NCBI RefSeq assembly: GCF_011758745.1
Contig: NZ_JAANOV010000001.1
Coordinates: 310,001-374,000, forward strand
DNA: 64,000 nucleotides
From: Amycolatopsis granulosa
GTDB lineage: Bacteria; Actinomycetota; Actinomycetes; Mycobacteriales; Pseudonocardiaceae
Reading direction: 5' to 3'
Shown: positions 55,847 through 63,217 of the stretch, piece by piece
Numbering within the stretch: the first letter of the stretch is position 1
Layout of the letters: each line of letters opens with the position of its first letter
Notes under the pieces: model-generated
The model's input: the letters and a program-made list of their open reading frames with translations, nothing else
Databases searched by the model: none
What the model was told of the DNA's origin: nothing
Made by a program: the position numbers and the translations under genes

Positions 55847-56767
55847 ATGCGCGTGTTGTCCGAGCTGGGCGACTTTCTCAAGTCCCGCCGTGCCGCGCTG
55901 CGCCCCGAGGACGTCGGCCTCACCCCGCACCCGGCCCGCCGCCGGGTTTCCGGGCTGCGCCGCGAGGAGCTGGCGCTGCTCGCCAACGTCAGCATCACCC
56001 ACTACACGCGTCTGGAGCAGGGGCGCGCCGCGAGCGTGTCGGACGGCTTGCTGGAGGCGATCGCGCGCGCCCTGCGCCTCACCGAGGACGAGACCGCCCA
56101 CCTGAAGGACCTGGCTCGCCCGGCTGCCGCCTCGTCCCGGCCGGCCCCGCCCCGGGTGGAGCACGCCAGCGCCTCGGCCCGGCAGCTGCTCACGGCCATG
56201 ACCGACGTGCCGGCGTTGATCCTGGACCGGCGCAACGACGTCCTGGCCTGGAATCGGCTGGGCCACGCGCTGCTCGCCGCGCACCTCGCGCCGGGCTCCC
56301 CGGACACGCCCGGCACCCGGCCCAACATGACCCGGATGTTGTTCCTGGACGAGCAATACCGGCGGTTGTACGCGAACTGGCACGACCAGGCCGTACTCGC
56401 CGTGGCCAGTCTGCGCCTGATCGCCGGCCGCCATCCCGACGACCGCGCACTGGCCGAGCTCGTCGGTCAGCTCAGCATGAACAGCGACGAGTTCGCCTCG
56501 CTGTGGGCGCGGCACCCGGTCCGCACCTGTACCTCCGGGGTGAAGCACCTGAACCACCCGCTGGTGGGTGCGATGGCACTCAACTTCGAAAACCTCGTCA
56601 TCCCCGGCGCCGCGGACCAGCACTTGATCGCGTACACGGCCGAGCCCGGCTCGCCGTCGGAGGCGGCACTGCGGCTCCTGGGCAGTGTGACGTCTCCGGT
56701 GACCCTGGACCCGACCGCGGACCGCACTGGCCTCAGGGCGAACAGCTTCCCCTCCATCCCACGTTGA
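55847..56767 (+). CDS. XRE-type HTH regulator with MmyB-like ligand-binding domain
   Basis: A 306-residue protein. Residues 1-80 form the HTH (LGDFLKSRRAALRPEDVGLT, then RRRVSGLRREELALLANVSI). Residues 105-285 match the PAS-like MmyB ligand-binding domain (VPALILDRRNDVLAWNRLGH, then HPVRTCTSGVKHLNHPLVGA). The family is typical of actinobacteria, often beside an oxidoreductase or transporter, and some members bind fatty acids. GGAGGGA precedes the ATG at 55847. It is divergent from the DHA2 transporter gene. Confidence 0.93.
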   Translation: MRVLSELGDFLKSRRAALRPEDVGLTPHPARRRVSGLRREELALLANVSITHYTRLEQGRAASVSDGLLEAIARALRLTEDETAHLKDLARPAAASSRPAPPRVEHASASARQLLTAMTDVPALILDRRNDVLAWNRLGHALLAAHLAPGSPDTPGTRPNMTRMLFLDEQYRRLYANWHDQAVLAVASLRLIAGRHPDDRALAELVGQLSMNSDEFASLWARHPVRTCTSGVKHLNHPLVGAMALNFENLVIPGAADQHLIAYTAEPGSPSEAALRLLGSVTSPVTLDPTADRTGLRANSFPSIPR

Positions 56768-56783
56768 GGCCTACCGCGGCTGC

Positions 56784-57881
56784 TCAGCGGAGGACGGCCG
56801 CGAGCAGGTCCGTGCCCAGTGTCGTCATCTCGGGCAGGTTGAGGGTGTAGTGGACGTAGCGCCCCCGGCGCCGGGAAGTGAGCAGACCCGCGCGACGCAG
56901 GACGGCGAGGTGGCGGGAGACCTCCGGGGGCGAGAGTTTCCAGGCATGGGCCAGCTCGCCCGTGGTGTGCGGGCCGCGCGCCAGGGTGCGCAGCAGCCGC
57001 AGCCGGACCGGATGGGCGAGTGCTTCCAGCCGGCGGGTGACCGTGTCCATCGGCACCGGTTCCAGCGGGCCCGGCTCGGCGACGGGGTACTGCACCACCG
57101 GCTGCCAGCCGGCCGCGTGGATCACCACCAGGTGCGGGTGGCCGAAGCTGGTGGGGATGAAGGTGATCCCGTTGCCGTGCGCGGCGGTCGCGTTGTCCTG
57201 CAGCTTGTCCACCACGATGCAGTCGCCCTCCGGCGCCAGGGTGAGCGCGCCGGAGACCGAGGCGAGTGCGGCCCGGATGCCCTGCCGTTGCCGCAGATCG
57301 TTCTTCTGGCGCAGGTCGGTGGTCAGTAGCCCGGCGACGCCCGACCAGGCGTCGTCGAAGAACGCCTCGGCACACTGTTCCAGGGTCTGCCGCACCCGCG
57401 CCCGCACCGCGGCCGGGTCCGTGAGCAGCCGCTCCGCGAACGCCTCCTGGAGCGCGCCACGGGCCTGGGCCAGTTCCAGGGCCCGCTCGCGGGCGGTGGC
57501 GTCGGCGAGCGGCGACGGCGCGCCGAAGCGGACCCGGTTGCTGCCGCACGTGGTGGTGAGCGCGGAGGACACGTAGGTCTCGTCGTCGAGGCGGTCCACG
57601 TCGTCCAGCTCCTCGGCGAGGGTCTGCCGGGGCCGCGCGGGGACCAGGAAATCGGCTCGTGAGGAACGCCAGAGGAACTCCGCCTCGCGCAGCCGCTCGG
57701 CCAGCTCCGGCGGTAGCCCCGCCCAGACGTCCCCGGCCCAGGGGGCCAGCCGCGGGTGATGCCCGGGTTCGGCCAGGACGTGCAACATCGCGGTCAGCTC
57801 GGCCAGCGGCGAGGCGGCGAACCGCAGCCGCTCGGCCGGCAGCCCGGTGATGTCGATGCGCAGCGTCACGCCCGCCATCAT
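56784..57881 (-). CDS. ArsR-type regulator with N-terminal DUF5937 domain
   Basis: A 365-residue protein. Residues 1-270 match DUF5937 (LRFAASPLAELTAMLHVLAE, then DDAWSGVAGLLTTDLR and TFIPTSFGHPHLVVI), a probable sensor part. Residues 280-350 form the ArsR wHTH (RRLEALAHPVRLRLLRTLAR, then WKLSPPEVSRHLAVLRRAGL). No metal-binding Cys cluster is present. The start is ATG-ATG at 57881. It is divergent from an MFS gene, with the perfect dyad CGGTTGACG-N5-CGTCAACCG between them. Confidence 0.92.
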   Translation of the reverse strand: MMAGVTLRIDITGLPAERLRFAASPLAELTAMLHVLAEPGHHPRLAPWAGDVWAGLPPELAERLREAEFLWRSSRADFLVPARPRQTLAEELDDVDRLDDETYVSSALTTTCGSNRVRFGAPSPLADATARERALELAQARGALQEAFAERLLTDPAAVRARVRQTLEQCAEAFFDDAWSGVAGLLTTDLRQKNDLRQRQGIRAALASVSGALTLAPEGDCIVVDKLQDNATAAHGNGITFIPTSFGHPHLVVIHAAGWQPVVQYPVAEPGPLEPVPMDTVTRRLEALAHPVRLRLLRTLARGPHTTGELAHAWKLSPPEVSRHLAVLRRAGLLTSRRRGRYVHYTLNLPEMTTLGTDLLAAVLR

Positions 57882-57908
57882 CCCTGGTTGGACGGCCGAG
57901 GCCGCGGT

Positions 57909-57931
57909 CGGTTGACGAGATCCGTCAACCG
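57909..57931. promoter_or_regulatory. Perfect dyad CGGTTGACG-N5-CGTCAACCG, candidate ArsR operator
   Basis: Nine-base arms at 57909-57917 and 57923-57931 are exact inverts. Each arm contains TTGACG, which could be the -35 of the promoter on its own strand, so a bound dimer would shut both promoters. It lies 27 bases upstream of the regulator start and 30 bases before the MFS start. Confidence 0.75.
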
Positions 57932-57961
57932 GTTTGCCGCAACCAGCCGCCCGGCAGAACC

Positions 57962-59215
57962 GTGGGCGTCGTGCCGATCGCCACCAGAAGTCATCCCCGT
58001 GCGCTCCTTCGGGCCTCCGGCGGCCCCCGCTACGCCGTCGCCCTGGCCGTGGACGCGCTCGGCACCGGTTTGCTGCGGCCCTTTCTGCTGCTCTACGGGG
58101 TGACGGTGCTGGGGCTGTCCGCGCCGGTCACCGGCACCACCATGACCGCAGGCATCGTCGCGGGCCTGGTGTGCATGCCCGTGGTGGGCGGGTGGCTGGA
58201 CCGGGGCGCCCGCAGCACGGTCGTGGCGGCGTCGATGCTGGTGCGGGTGCTGGGCGTGGCGCTGCTGCTGGCCGCCCCGGCGGGGAACGTCTGGCTGTTC
58301 GCGGGCGCGGCGCTCTTCCTGGGTATCGGCAACCAGGCGTGGCCGGCCGCCCACGTGGCCCTGGTGGCCACGATCGCCCACGGCAGGGAACGCGACGCCG
58401 CCCTCGCCGGGGGCCGCGCCCTGCGCAACGCGGGCCTGGGTGCGGGCGCACTCCTCGCGACCGCGTGCCTGGCGGGCGGCACCACCGCGTTGCGGGTGCT
58501 GGCGGTCGTCACCGGGCTCGCCTACCTCACCGCGGCGGCCTTCGCGTGGTCGGTCCACGTGCACGCCCATCCGGCCACTGCCACCGGCACTGCCGAGGAC
58601 GGGGACGGCGAGCCCGCACCCCGGATGCACGCGCTGCTGGCCGCCAACGTGATCTACGTCTTCTGCCTCAACGTCCCCGAGATCGCGCTCCCGCTGGTCC
58701 TGGTGACGCAGATGCACGCCTCCCCGGTGTGGTCGGCGGCCATCTTCGTGGCCAACACGGTGCTGGTCGTCACCCTGCAGGTTCCGGTCACCGTGCTGCT
58801 GTCCCGCTTTTCCCGCCGGTCCGTGCTCGCTTTCGCCGGCGTGGTGCTCACCGCGTCCTACCTCGGTTTCCTCGCGGCCACCTCCCTGGGGCACGGCTCA
58901 AGCGTCCCGGCCATCGCCGCGGTGTCCGTGGTCTGCACCGCCGGTGAGATCATCTACGCGGGCAGCGCCACCGCGCTCGTCACCGCGCTCGCCCCGGCGC
59001 GTGTCCTGGGGCGCGCGCTCTCCCGCTTCCAGCTCTCCACGGGCTTCGGCCTCGCCGTCTCCCCGGCGGTCATCACCGGCCTCGCGTCCCGTGGCCAGTT
59101 CGCCCTCTGGGGCAGCCTCGCCGCCGCGACCCTCCTTTCCGCCTCCGCCGTGCGCCGCGCCGAACGCGGCGGCCACCGGCTTTCCGGATGGCGGCACCGC
59201 GCCGTGCGGCGCTAG
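57962..59215 (+). CDS. MFS transporter, 12-segment
   Basis: A 417-residue major facilitator. RYAVALAVDALGTGLLRPFL is segment 1, VGGWLDRGARSTV the motif-A-like loop, and GRALRNAGLGAGALLATACL segment 5. The C-terminal tail is short and basic (RRAERGGHRLSGWRHRAVRR). The GTG at 57962 has no ribosome site; a GTG at 57971 is possible. It is controlled, by position, by the divergent ArsR-DUF5937 protein. Its last 4 bases overlap the end of the convergent CGNR gene. Confidence 0.9.
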   Translation: MGVVPIATRSHPRALLRASGGPRYAVALAVDALGTGLLRPFLLLYGVTVLGLSAPVTGTTMTAGIVAGLVCMPVVGGWLDRGARSTVVAASMLVRVLGVALLLAAPAGNVWLFAGAALFLGIGNQAWPAAHVALVATIAHGRERDAALAGGRALRNAGLGAGALLATACLAGGTTALRVLAVVTGLAYLTAAAFAWSVHVHAHPATATGTAEDGDGEPAPRMHALLAANVIYVFCLNVPEIALPLVLVTQMHASPVWSAAIFVANTVLVVTLQVPVTVLLSRFSRRSVLAFAGVVLTASYLGFLAATSLGHGSSVPAIAAVSVVCTAGEIIYAGSATALVTALAPARVLGRALSRFQLSTGFGLAVSPAVITGLASRGQFALWGSLAAATLLSASAVRRAERGGHRLSGWRHRAVRR

Positions 59216-59724
59216 GAGGCGCGGGCGCGGTGCTCGGCCACGTGCACCCGCGTCGCGCAGCGCGTGGAACAGAACCGGCGGCGGCCGTTGCGCGAGGTGT
59301 CCACGAAGACGATCTCGCAGCCGTCGCGGGCGCACGCGCCGAGGCGGTCCGGGTCCTCGCACATCAGGTGCGCCAGGCCGCCCGCGGTGAAGGCCCGGAT
59401 GCGGCGGGGCAGTGGATCGTCCTCTGCGGCGTAGTGCAGGTGCGCGGGCAGCCCGTCGTGGCGGGAGACGAACGGACGGCAGGCGGTCTCCGCCAGCAGC
59501 CCGTTGACCAGGTCGACCCGCCGGTCCGGGCCGGGTTCGGTGAACACCGGCCGCAGGCGGCGGCCCCACGCCCGTGCCTCGCGGGCGTCGGCGTCGGTGA
59601 GCCGGGTCAGCGACATGCCCGCGTCACGCATCATGCGCAGCAGCTCGGCGGCGTCGGCGTCCGGCATGTTGACCAGGCCCGCCGCCACCTGGGCCGCCGG
59701 CCCGCCGTAAGGGTTGAAGTGCAC
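59212..59724 (-). CDS. CGNR zinc finger protein with ABATE domain
   Basis: A 170-residue protein. Residues 1-115 form the ABATE-type domain, from VHFNPYGGPAAQVAAGLVNM onward. Residues 128-165 form the CGNR zinc finger with C131, C136, C152 and C156 (CARDGCEIVFVDTSRNGRRR, then FCSTRCATR). It is a putative stress-linked DNA-binding regulator. The GTG at 59724 matches the family N-terminus (HFNPYGG) and lies 6 bases after a TGTAAT box, so the message is probably leaderless; an ATG at 59751 would precede that box. Confidence 0.92.
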   Translation of the reverse strand: MHFNPYGGPAAQVAAGLVNMPDADAAELLRMMRDAGMSLTRLTDADAREARAWGRRLRPVFTEPGPDRRVDLVNGLLAETACRPFVSRHDGLPAHLHYAAEDDPLPRRIRAFTAGGLAHLMCEDPDRLGACARDGCEIVFVDTSRNGRRRFCSTRCATRVHVAEHRARAS

Positions 59725-59730
59725 TGACCC

Positions 59731-59736
59731 ATTACA
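59731..59736 (-). promoter_or_regulatory. Leaderless -10 box of the CGNR gene
   Basis: On the minus strand TGTAAT is followed after six bases (GGGTCA) by the GTG start. A weak -35-like TTCGAC lies 19 bases upstream, inside the start of the divergent zinc-ribbon gene, so the two genes' signals overlap. Confidence 0.5.
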
Positions 59737-59749
59737 ACACGCTGAGGGC

Positions 59750-59929
59750 ATGAGCGTCGAACACTGCCCCCGCTGTCACTGGCCGCTGACCGAACTCCAC
59801 GGCGACGGATCGCGCCACCCGGTGTCCACCGGCCGCGTGGACTACCGACGCTGCATCTGCGGGGCCTGGCTGCTGATCGTCAACGGCACACTCGCCGGTG
59901 CCACCCGTGCCGCTAGGATTCGACGATGA
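59750..59929 (+). CDS. Small zinc-ribbon-like protein
   Basis: A 59-residue protein with CPRC near residue 6 and CICG near 42, the two knuckles of a small zinc ribbon, separated by HWPLTELHGDGSRHPVSTGR. The tail is basic (RAARIRR). No further function can be read. The ATG at 59750 gives this compact unit; a longer frame begins at 59714 but has no ribosome site. Its stop overlaps the patatin ATG by 4 bases. Confidence 0.7.
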   Translation: MSVEHCPRCHWPLTELHGDGSRHPVSTGRVDYRRCICGAWLLIVNGTLAGATRAARIRR

Positions 59930-60774
59930 CACGCGCACTTGTGCTGGGTGGTGGCGGAGTTGCCGGAATCGCCTGGGAAACCGGCCTGCTGCACGGCTTG
60001 TCCGAGTCCGGAGTGGACGTACTGGACGCCGACCGCTTCGTCGGCACCTCCGCGGGCTCGACCGTGGCCGCCCAGATCACCAGCGGCACCCCGCTGGCCG
60101 AGCTGTTCCAGCGCCAGGTCGACCCCGCACTGCAGGCGCCGGAAATCCCCGCGGACATCGACGCCGAGACCGTCGGTGCGCTGTTCGCCTCGGCGCACGC
60201 CGCCGCGCGGGATGCGCGCGATGCCCGGTGGCGGATCGGTGAGCTGGCGCTGGCGGCCGAGACCGTGCCGGAGGCCGAACGGCTGAAGGTGATCGAGGCC
60301 CGCCTGCCCTCGCAGGAGTGGCCCGCGGCGCCGCTGCGGATCGTCGCGGTGGACGCCGCGACCGGGGACGAGCGTGTGTTCACCGCAGGGTCCGGAGTCT
60401 CGCTCGTGGACGCGGTCGCGGCCAGCTCCGCGGTGCCCGGCACCTGGCCGCCGGTGACCATCGACGGCCGCCGTTACATCGACGGCGGGGTGCGCAGCAT
60501 GGTGAACGCCGACCTCGCCGCCGGCTGTGACCGGGTGCTGGTGTTGCAGGCCATGCGGATTCCCGGCAACCACGACCTGGACGCGGAGATCGCCGCGCTG
60601 CGCGAGGACGGCGCGCGGGTGCTCGTGGTCGAGGCGGATGAAGCCACGAGCGAGGCGATGGGCCCCAACCCGCTCGACCCTTCCGTCCGGGACGCGGTCG
60701 CACGCGCCGGGTACGAGCAGGGCCTGCGCGAGGCCGCCGAGGTCGCGGCGCTGTGGGGGCAGCCGGGTTCGTAG
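59926..60774 (+). CDS. Patatin-like phospholipase family protein
   Basis: A 282-residue acyl hydrolase. The oxyanion motif GGGGVAGIAWETGLL is at residues 8-22, the nucleophile Ser is in VGTSAGST near residue 42, and the catalytic Asp is in YIDGGVRS near 188, giving the Ser-Asp dyad. No signal peptide is present. Substrates are probably phospholipids or acyl lipids. TAGGAT (59914-59919) lies 6 bases before the ATG, so a leaderless transcript may start here as well as readthrough from the zinc-ribbon gene. Confidence 0.93.
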   Translation: MTRALVLGGGGVAGIAWETGLLHGLSESGVDVLDADRFVGTSAGSTVAAQITSGTPLAELFQRQVDPALQAPEIPADIDAETVGALFASAHAAARDARDARWRIGELALAAETVPEAERLKVIEARLPSQEWPAAPLRIVAVDAATGDERVFTAGSGVSLVDAVAASSAVPGTWPPVTIDGRRYIDGGVRSMVNADLAAGCDRVLVLQAMRIPGNHDLDAEIAALREDGARVLVVEADEATSEAMGPNPLDPSVRDAVARAGYEQGLREAAEVAALWGQPGS

Positions 60775-60793
60775 CCGAAGCGGTGCGTGTCCC

Positions 60794-61678
60794 TCAGGGG
60801 CGTCCCGCGCGCGGAATGTCGACGCGGAAGGCGAGCAAGCTGGCTTCCCGGACGTCCTTGCGGGCGTGCTCGTAGAAGTCCGGCGCCGCGCAGGCGAACA
60901 GGGTGCGCCCGTCGGCGCCGCCGAGCATGCACGCGAACACCCCGGTGCCCGGCCTGATCTCGTCGGTGATCTCACCGCCCTGCCGGACGCGGACCAGCCG
61001 TCCGCCGAGCCCGTCGGCGATCCACAGCGCGCCCTCGGCGTCCAGGCAGCAGCCGTCCGGGGCGAGCACAAGCTGGGGAAGCGCTTTCTCCAGGTCGCGT
61101 TCGGTCGGCGGCTCGCCGAACTTCGCCCAGGCGCGGCGATTGGTCAGGGAACCGTCCGCGGCGATGTCGAAGGCGGTCACGCGGTTGCCGAAGGTCTCGT
61201 CGACCAGCAGCACCCCGTCGCCGGTGATGACGCTGCCGTTGGGGAACAACATGTCCTCGGCGACCACGGTGACGGTGCCGTCGGGGTCGGCGCGCAACAG
61301 GCCGGCCGGCGCGACCGGCGCGCCGTTCATCAGGTCGAAGCCGAAGTTGCCGACGTAGGCGCGACCCTGCTCGTCCACCACCATGTCGTTGAGGTGGCCG
61401 GTGACGTGCGCGGACAGGTCGGCGTGGGTGACGAGCGTGCCGTCCGGTTCGCGGCGCAGCAGCCGGGCGTCGCGCATCGAGACGATCAGCAGCCGGCCGT
61501 CGGGCAACCAGCCCAGCCCGGACGGCTGCTGCGGCACTTCCGCCTCCACGCGCAGGTCGCCGCCGTCCTCGGTGGCGGAGAACACCCGCTGCGTGTAGAA
61601 GTCGGCGAACCAGATCCGTCCCTCGTGCCAGCGCGGGCATTCGAGGTAGGAGAACCCGTCCAGAACTGCGTTGCTCAC
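60794..61678 (-). CDS. SMP-30/gluconolactonase/LRE family protein
   Basis: A 294-residue six-bladed propeller. The metal-site Glu is in FSYLECPRWHEGRIWFADF, an Asn/Asp pair is in GHLNDMVVDEQGRAYVGNFG, and LFPNGSVITGDGVLLVDETF has the second Asn and Asp. The family includes lactonases acting on sugar lactones with a divalent metal. The GTG at 61678 fits the family start; a longer frame to 61741 adds an unlike stretch. It lies 73 bases downstream of the recombinase gene on the same strand. Confidence 0.92.
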   Translation of the reverse strand: MSNAVLDGFSYLECPRWHEGRIWFADFYTQRVFSATEDGGDLRVEAEVPQQPSGLGWLPDGRLLIVSMRDARLLRREPDGTLVTHADLSAHVTGHLNDMVVDEQGRAYVGNFGFDLMNGAPVAPAGLLRADPDGTVTVVAEDMLFPNGSVITGDGVLLVDETFGNRVTAFDIAADGSLTNRRAWAKFGEPPTERDLEKALPQLVLAPDGCCLDAEGALWIADGLGGRLVRVRQGGEITDEIRPGTGVFACMLGGADGRTLFACAAPDFYEHARKDVREASLLAFRVDIPRAGRP

Positions 61679-61751
61679 CGTGCGCTCCGCTCGCCGTGGG
61701 TACGGTGTGGACAGTGAGCCACGGTGGGCGGGCGGTGTCAAGGCCGGGCGC

Positions 61752-62900
61752 TCAGGCGTCGCGCACCAGCCGGAGATGGCGCTGTTCCTCCGGTTGCGGC
61801 GCGGTGTTGCCCGGGCCGGTGGTGCCGCTGGTCAGGTCGGCGAGCATCTGGGTGGTCTGGCGGCGCCGGCTGCGGCGGACGTAGATCAGCGTGGTGGCCA
61901 CGCTTTCGTGGCCGGCGAGGTCGGCCAGGTCCTCGACGGAGACGCCCTGTTCGTAGCCGAGGGTCAGCACGGTGTGCCGCAAGGAGTGCGGCACCACGTC
62001 GTCGGGGTGGTCGAGTCCCGCGCCGCGGGCGGTCTCCCGCAGCAGGTTCCCGAGATCCCGGGAGGTCAGCGGGGTGCCGGTGCGGGTGGCGAACAGCCAG
62101 CCGGACAGTCCGGCGACCGGGGTGCCTTCCCGGCGGGCGCGGGCGGTGAGGTAGTCGGTGAGCGCGAGGTCGGCGCGGCCCAGGATGTCGGCCGTCTTGC
62201 GGTGGCCGCCCTTGTTGACGTAGCGCAGGACCCGGTGGCCGCGGTCGACGCCGAGGTCGCCGTCCGGGCCGCAGCGGGCGTGCAGGATCGCCCCGGACCG
62301 CACGGCGGTGGTCGCCATGATCTCCAGGATGGCGAGGTTGCGCAGCGCGGCCTCGGTGCCGGCGCCGGCGGCGCGGCTCCGGGCGTGGCCGAGCAGGGCG
62401 AGGAGTTCGTCGTGGGTCAGGGCCCGGGTCTGCGACTCCTGGTCCCGCTTGTGCCGGGGGACCAGCCGGGCGGGGTTGTCGTCGTGGGCCCGGTTGTTGA
62501 TCAGCTCGGTGTACCAGGAGCTGACCGCCGCCAGACGCGCGTTGAAGGTGACGGGGCTGCCGGGGTCGAGCAGGGCGATCCAGTCCTTGACGTCGGCGAG
62601 CCGGGCAGCCAGCGGGTCCACGCGGTGCCAGTCGCAGTAGGACAGCCACAACCCCAGTCCGCGCCAATAGGAACGGCGGGTCTGGTGGCTCTTCATCTCC
62701 AGCAGCCACGACCGCGTCACCCCGCGCGGGCCGAGCTCGTCCGCCGGATCGTCGCGCAGCCCCGGCAGTTCGGCGACCAGCTCGGTCACCAGGCGCCGCA
62801 GGACCGGTTTGTCCGGGGCGCGTGCGGGCATCGGCCGCGGCTCGTACGGCGCCAGCTCGACGGCGGGCCCAGCGTTCATGGCAGCACCATCCCGGTTCAC
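61752..62900 (-). CDS. Tyrosine-type site-specific recombinase/integrase
   Basis: A 382-residue recombinase with all catalytic residues: R201, K230, H305, R308, H331 and nucleophile Y340 (TTAVRSGAIL, YVNKGGHRKT, PHSLRHTVL, AGHESVATTLIYV). Residues 60-150 form the SAM-like core-binding domain (MKSHQTRRSYWRGLGLWLSY). It looks intact and functional. The GTG at 62900 and ATG at 62879 are both possible starts; neither has a good ribosome site. The 317-base gap upstream is A+T-richer and full of palindromes. It probably belongs to a mobile or plasmid-derived element continuing to the right. Confidence 0.95.
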   Translation of the reverse strand: MNRDGAAMNAGPAVELAPYEPRPMPARAPDKPVLRRLVTELVAELPGLRDDPADELGPRGVTRSWLLEMKSHQTRRSYWRGLGLWLSYCDWHRVDPLAARLADVKDWIALLDPGSPVTFNARLAAVSSWYTELINNRAHDDNPARLVPRHKRDQESQTRALTHDELLALLGHARSRAAGAGTEAALRNLAILEIMATTAVRSGAILHARCGPDGDLGVDRGHRVLRYVNKGGHRKTADILGRADLALTDYLTARARREGTPVAGLSGWLFATRTGTPLTSRDLGNLLRETARGAGLDHPDDVVPHSLRHTVLTLGYEQGVSVEDLADLAGHESVATTLIYVRRSRRRQTTQMLADLTSGTTGPGNTAPQPEEQRHLRLVRDA

Positions 62901-63217
62901 GGCGATGCGGGTCAGGCTATCGCAGCTGCGGCCGCGTGCACCGGCGGCTCGCGCGCGGGCGGGGGTGGATGCGGTTGTCCTCCTGTCCGGTTGTCGTCAC
63001 CGCTGATCGGGCGCCGCCGCGGGTCTTGACTCGACCATCTCCGACCCCCGGGCATCCAGGTCGTTTCGTCACGGTGACGACCACCCAGTTTTCCGCGCTC
63101 AGGACGAGCTTGGAGAGGCCCGCGATAACCGTGATTATCGCGAGAGGCTGCTTGATCAAGATAGAGAACTCGAACCCGGGGTTTAGGTAATAAAACTCGA
63201 ACTGGTAACCTGCGGCT
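62901..63217. other. Palindrome-rich, A+T-richer gap between recombinase and coiled-coil genes
   Basis: These 317 bases hold no gene that I can support. The right half is clearly richer in A+T than the rest of the window. It contains CGTCAC-G-GTGACG (63067-63079), CGCGATAA-N6-TTATCGCG (63121-63142), CTTGATCAAG (63151-63160) and the direct repeat AACTCGAAC (63167-63175 and 63194-63202). TAACCT (63206-63211) lies 6 bases before the coiled-coil gene. The set looks like operators, a recombination region or a segregation site. Confidence 0.6.
63121..63142. repeat. Inverted repeat CGCGATAA-N6-TTATCGCG
   Basis: Exact 8-base arms at 63121-63128 and 63135-63142 around CCGTGA, in the recombinase/coiled-coil gap. 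It is followed 8 bases later by the palindrome CTTGATCAAG. Size and symmetry suit a dimeric DNA-binding protein. Confidence 0.8.

Noticed and set aside
62879-62900. A truncated or dead recombinase
   Set aside because: All six catalytic residues and both domains are present at normal spacing, so only the exact start is uncertain.
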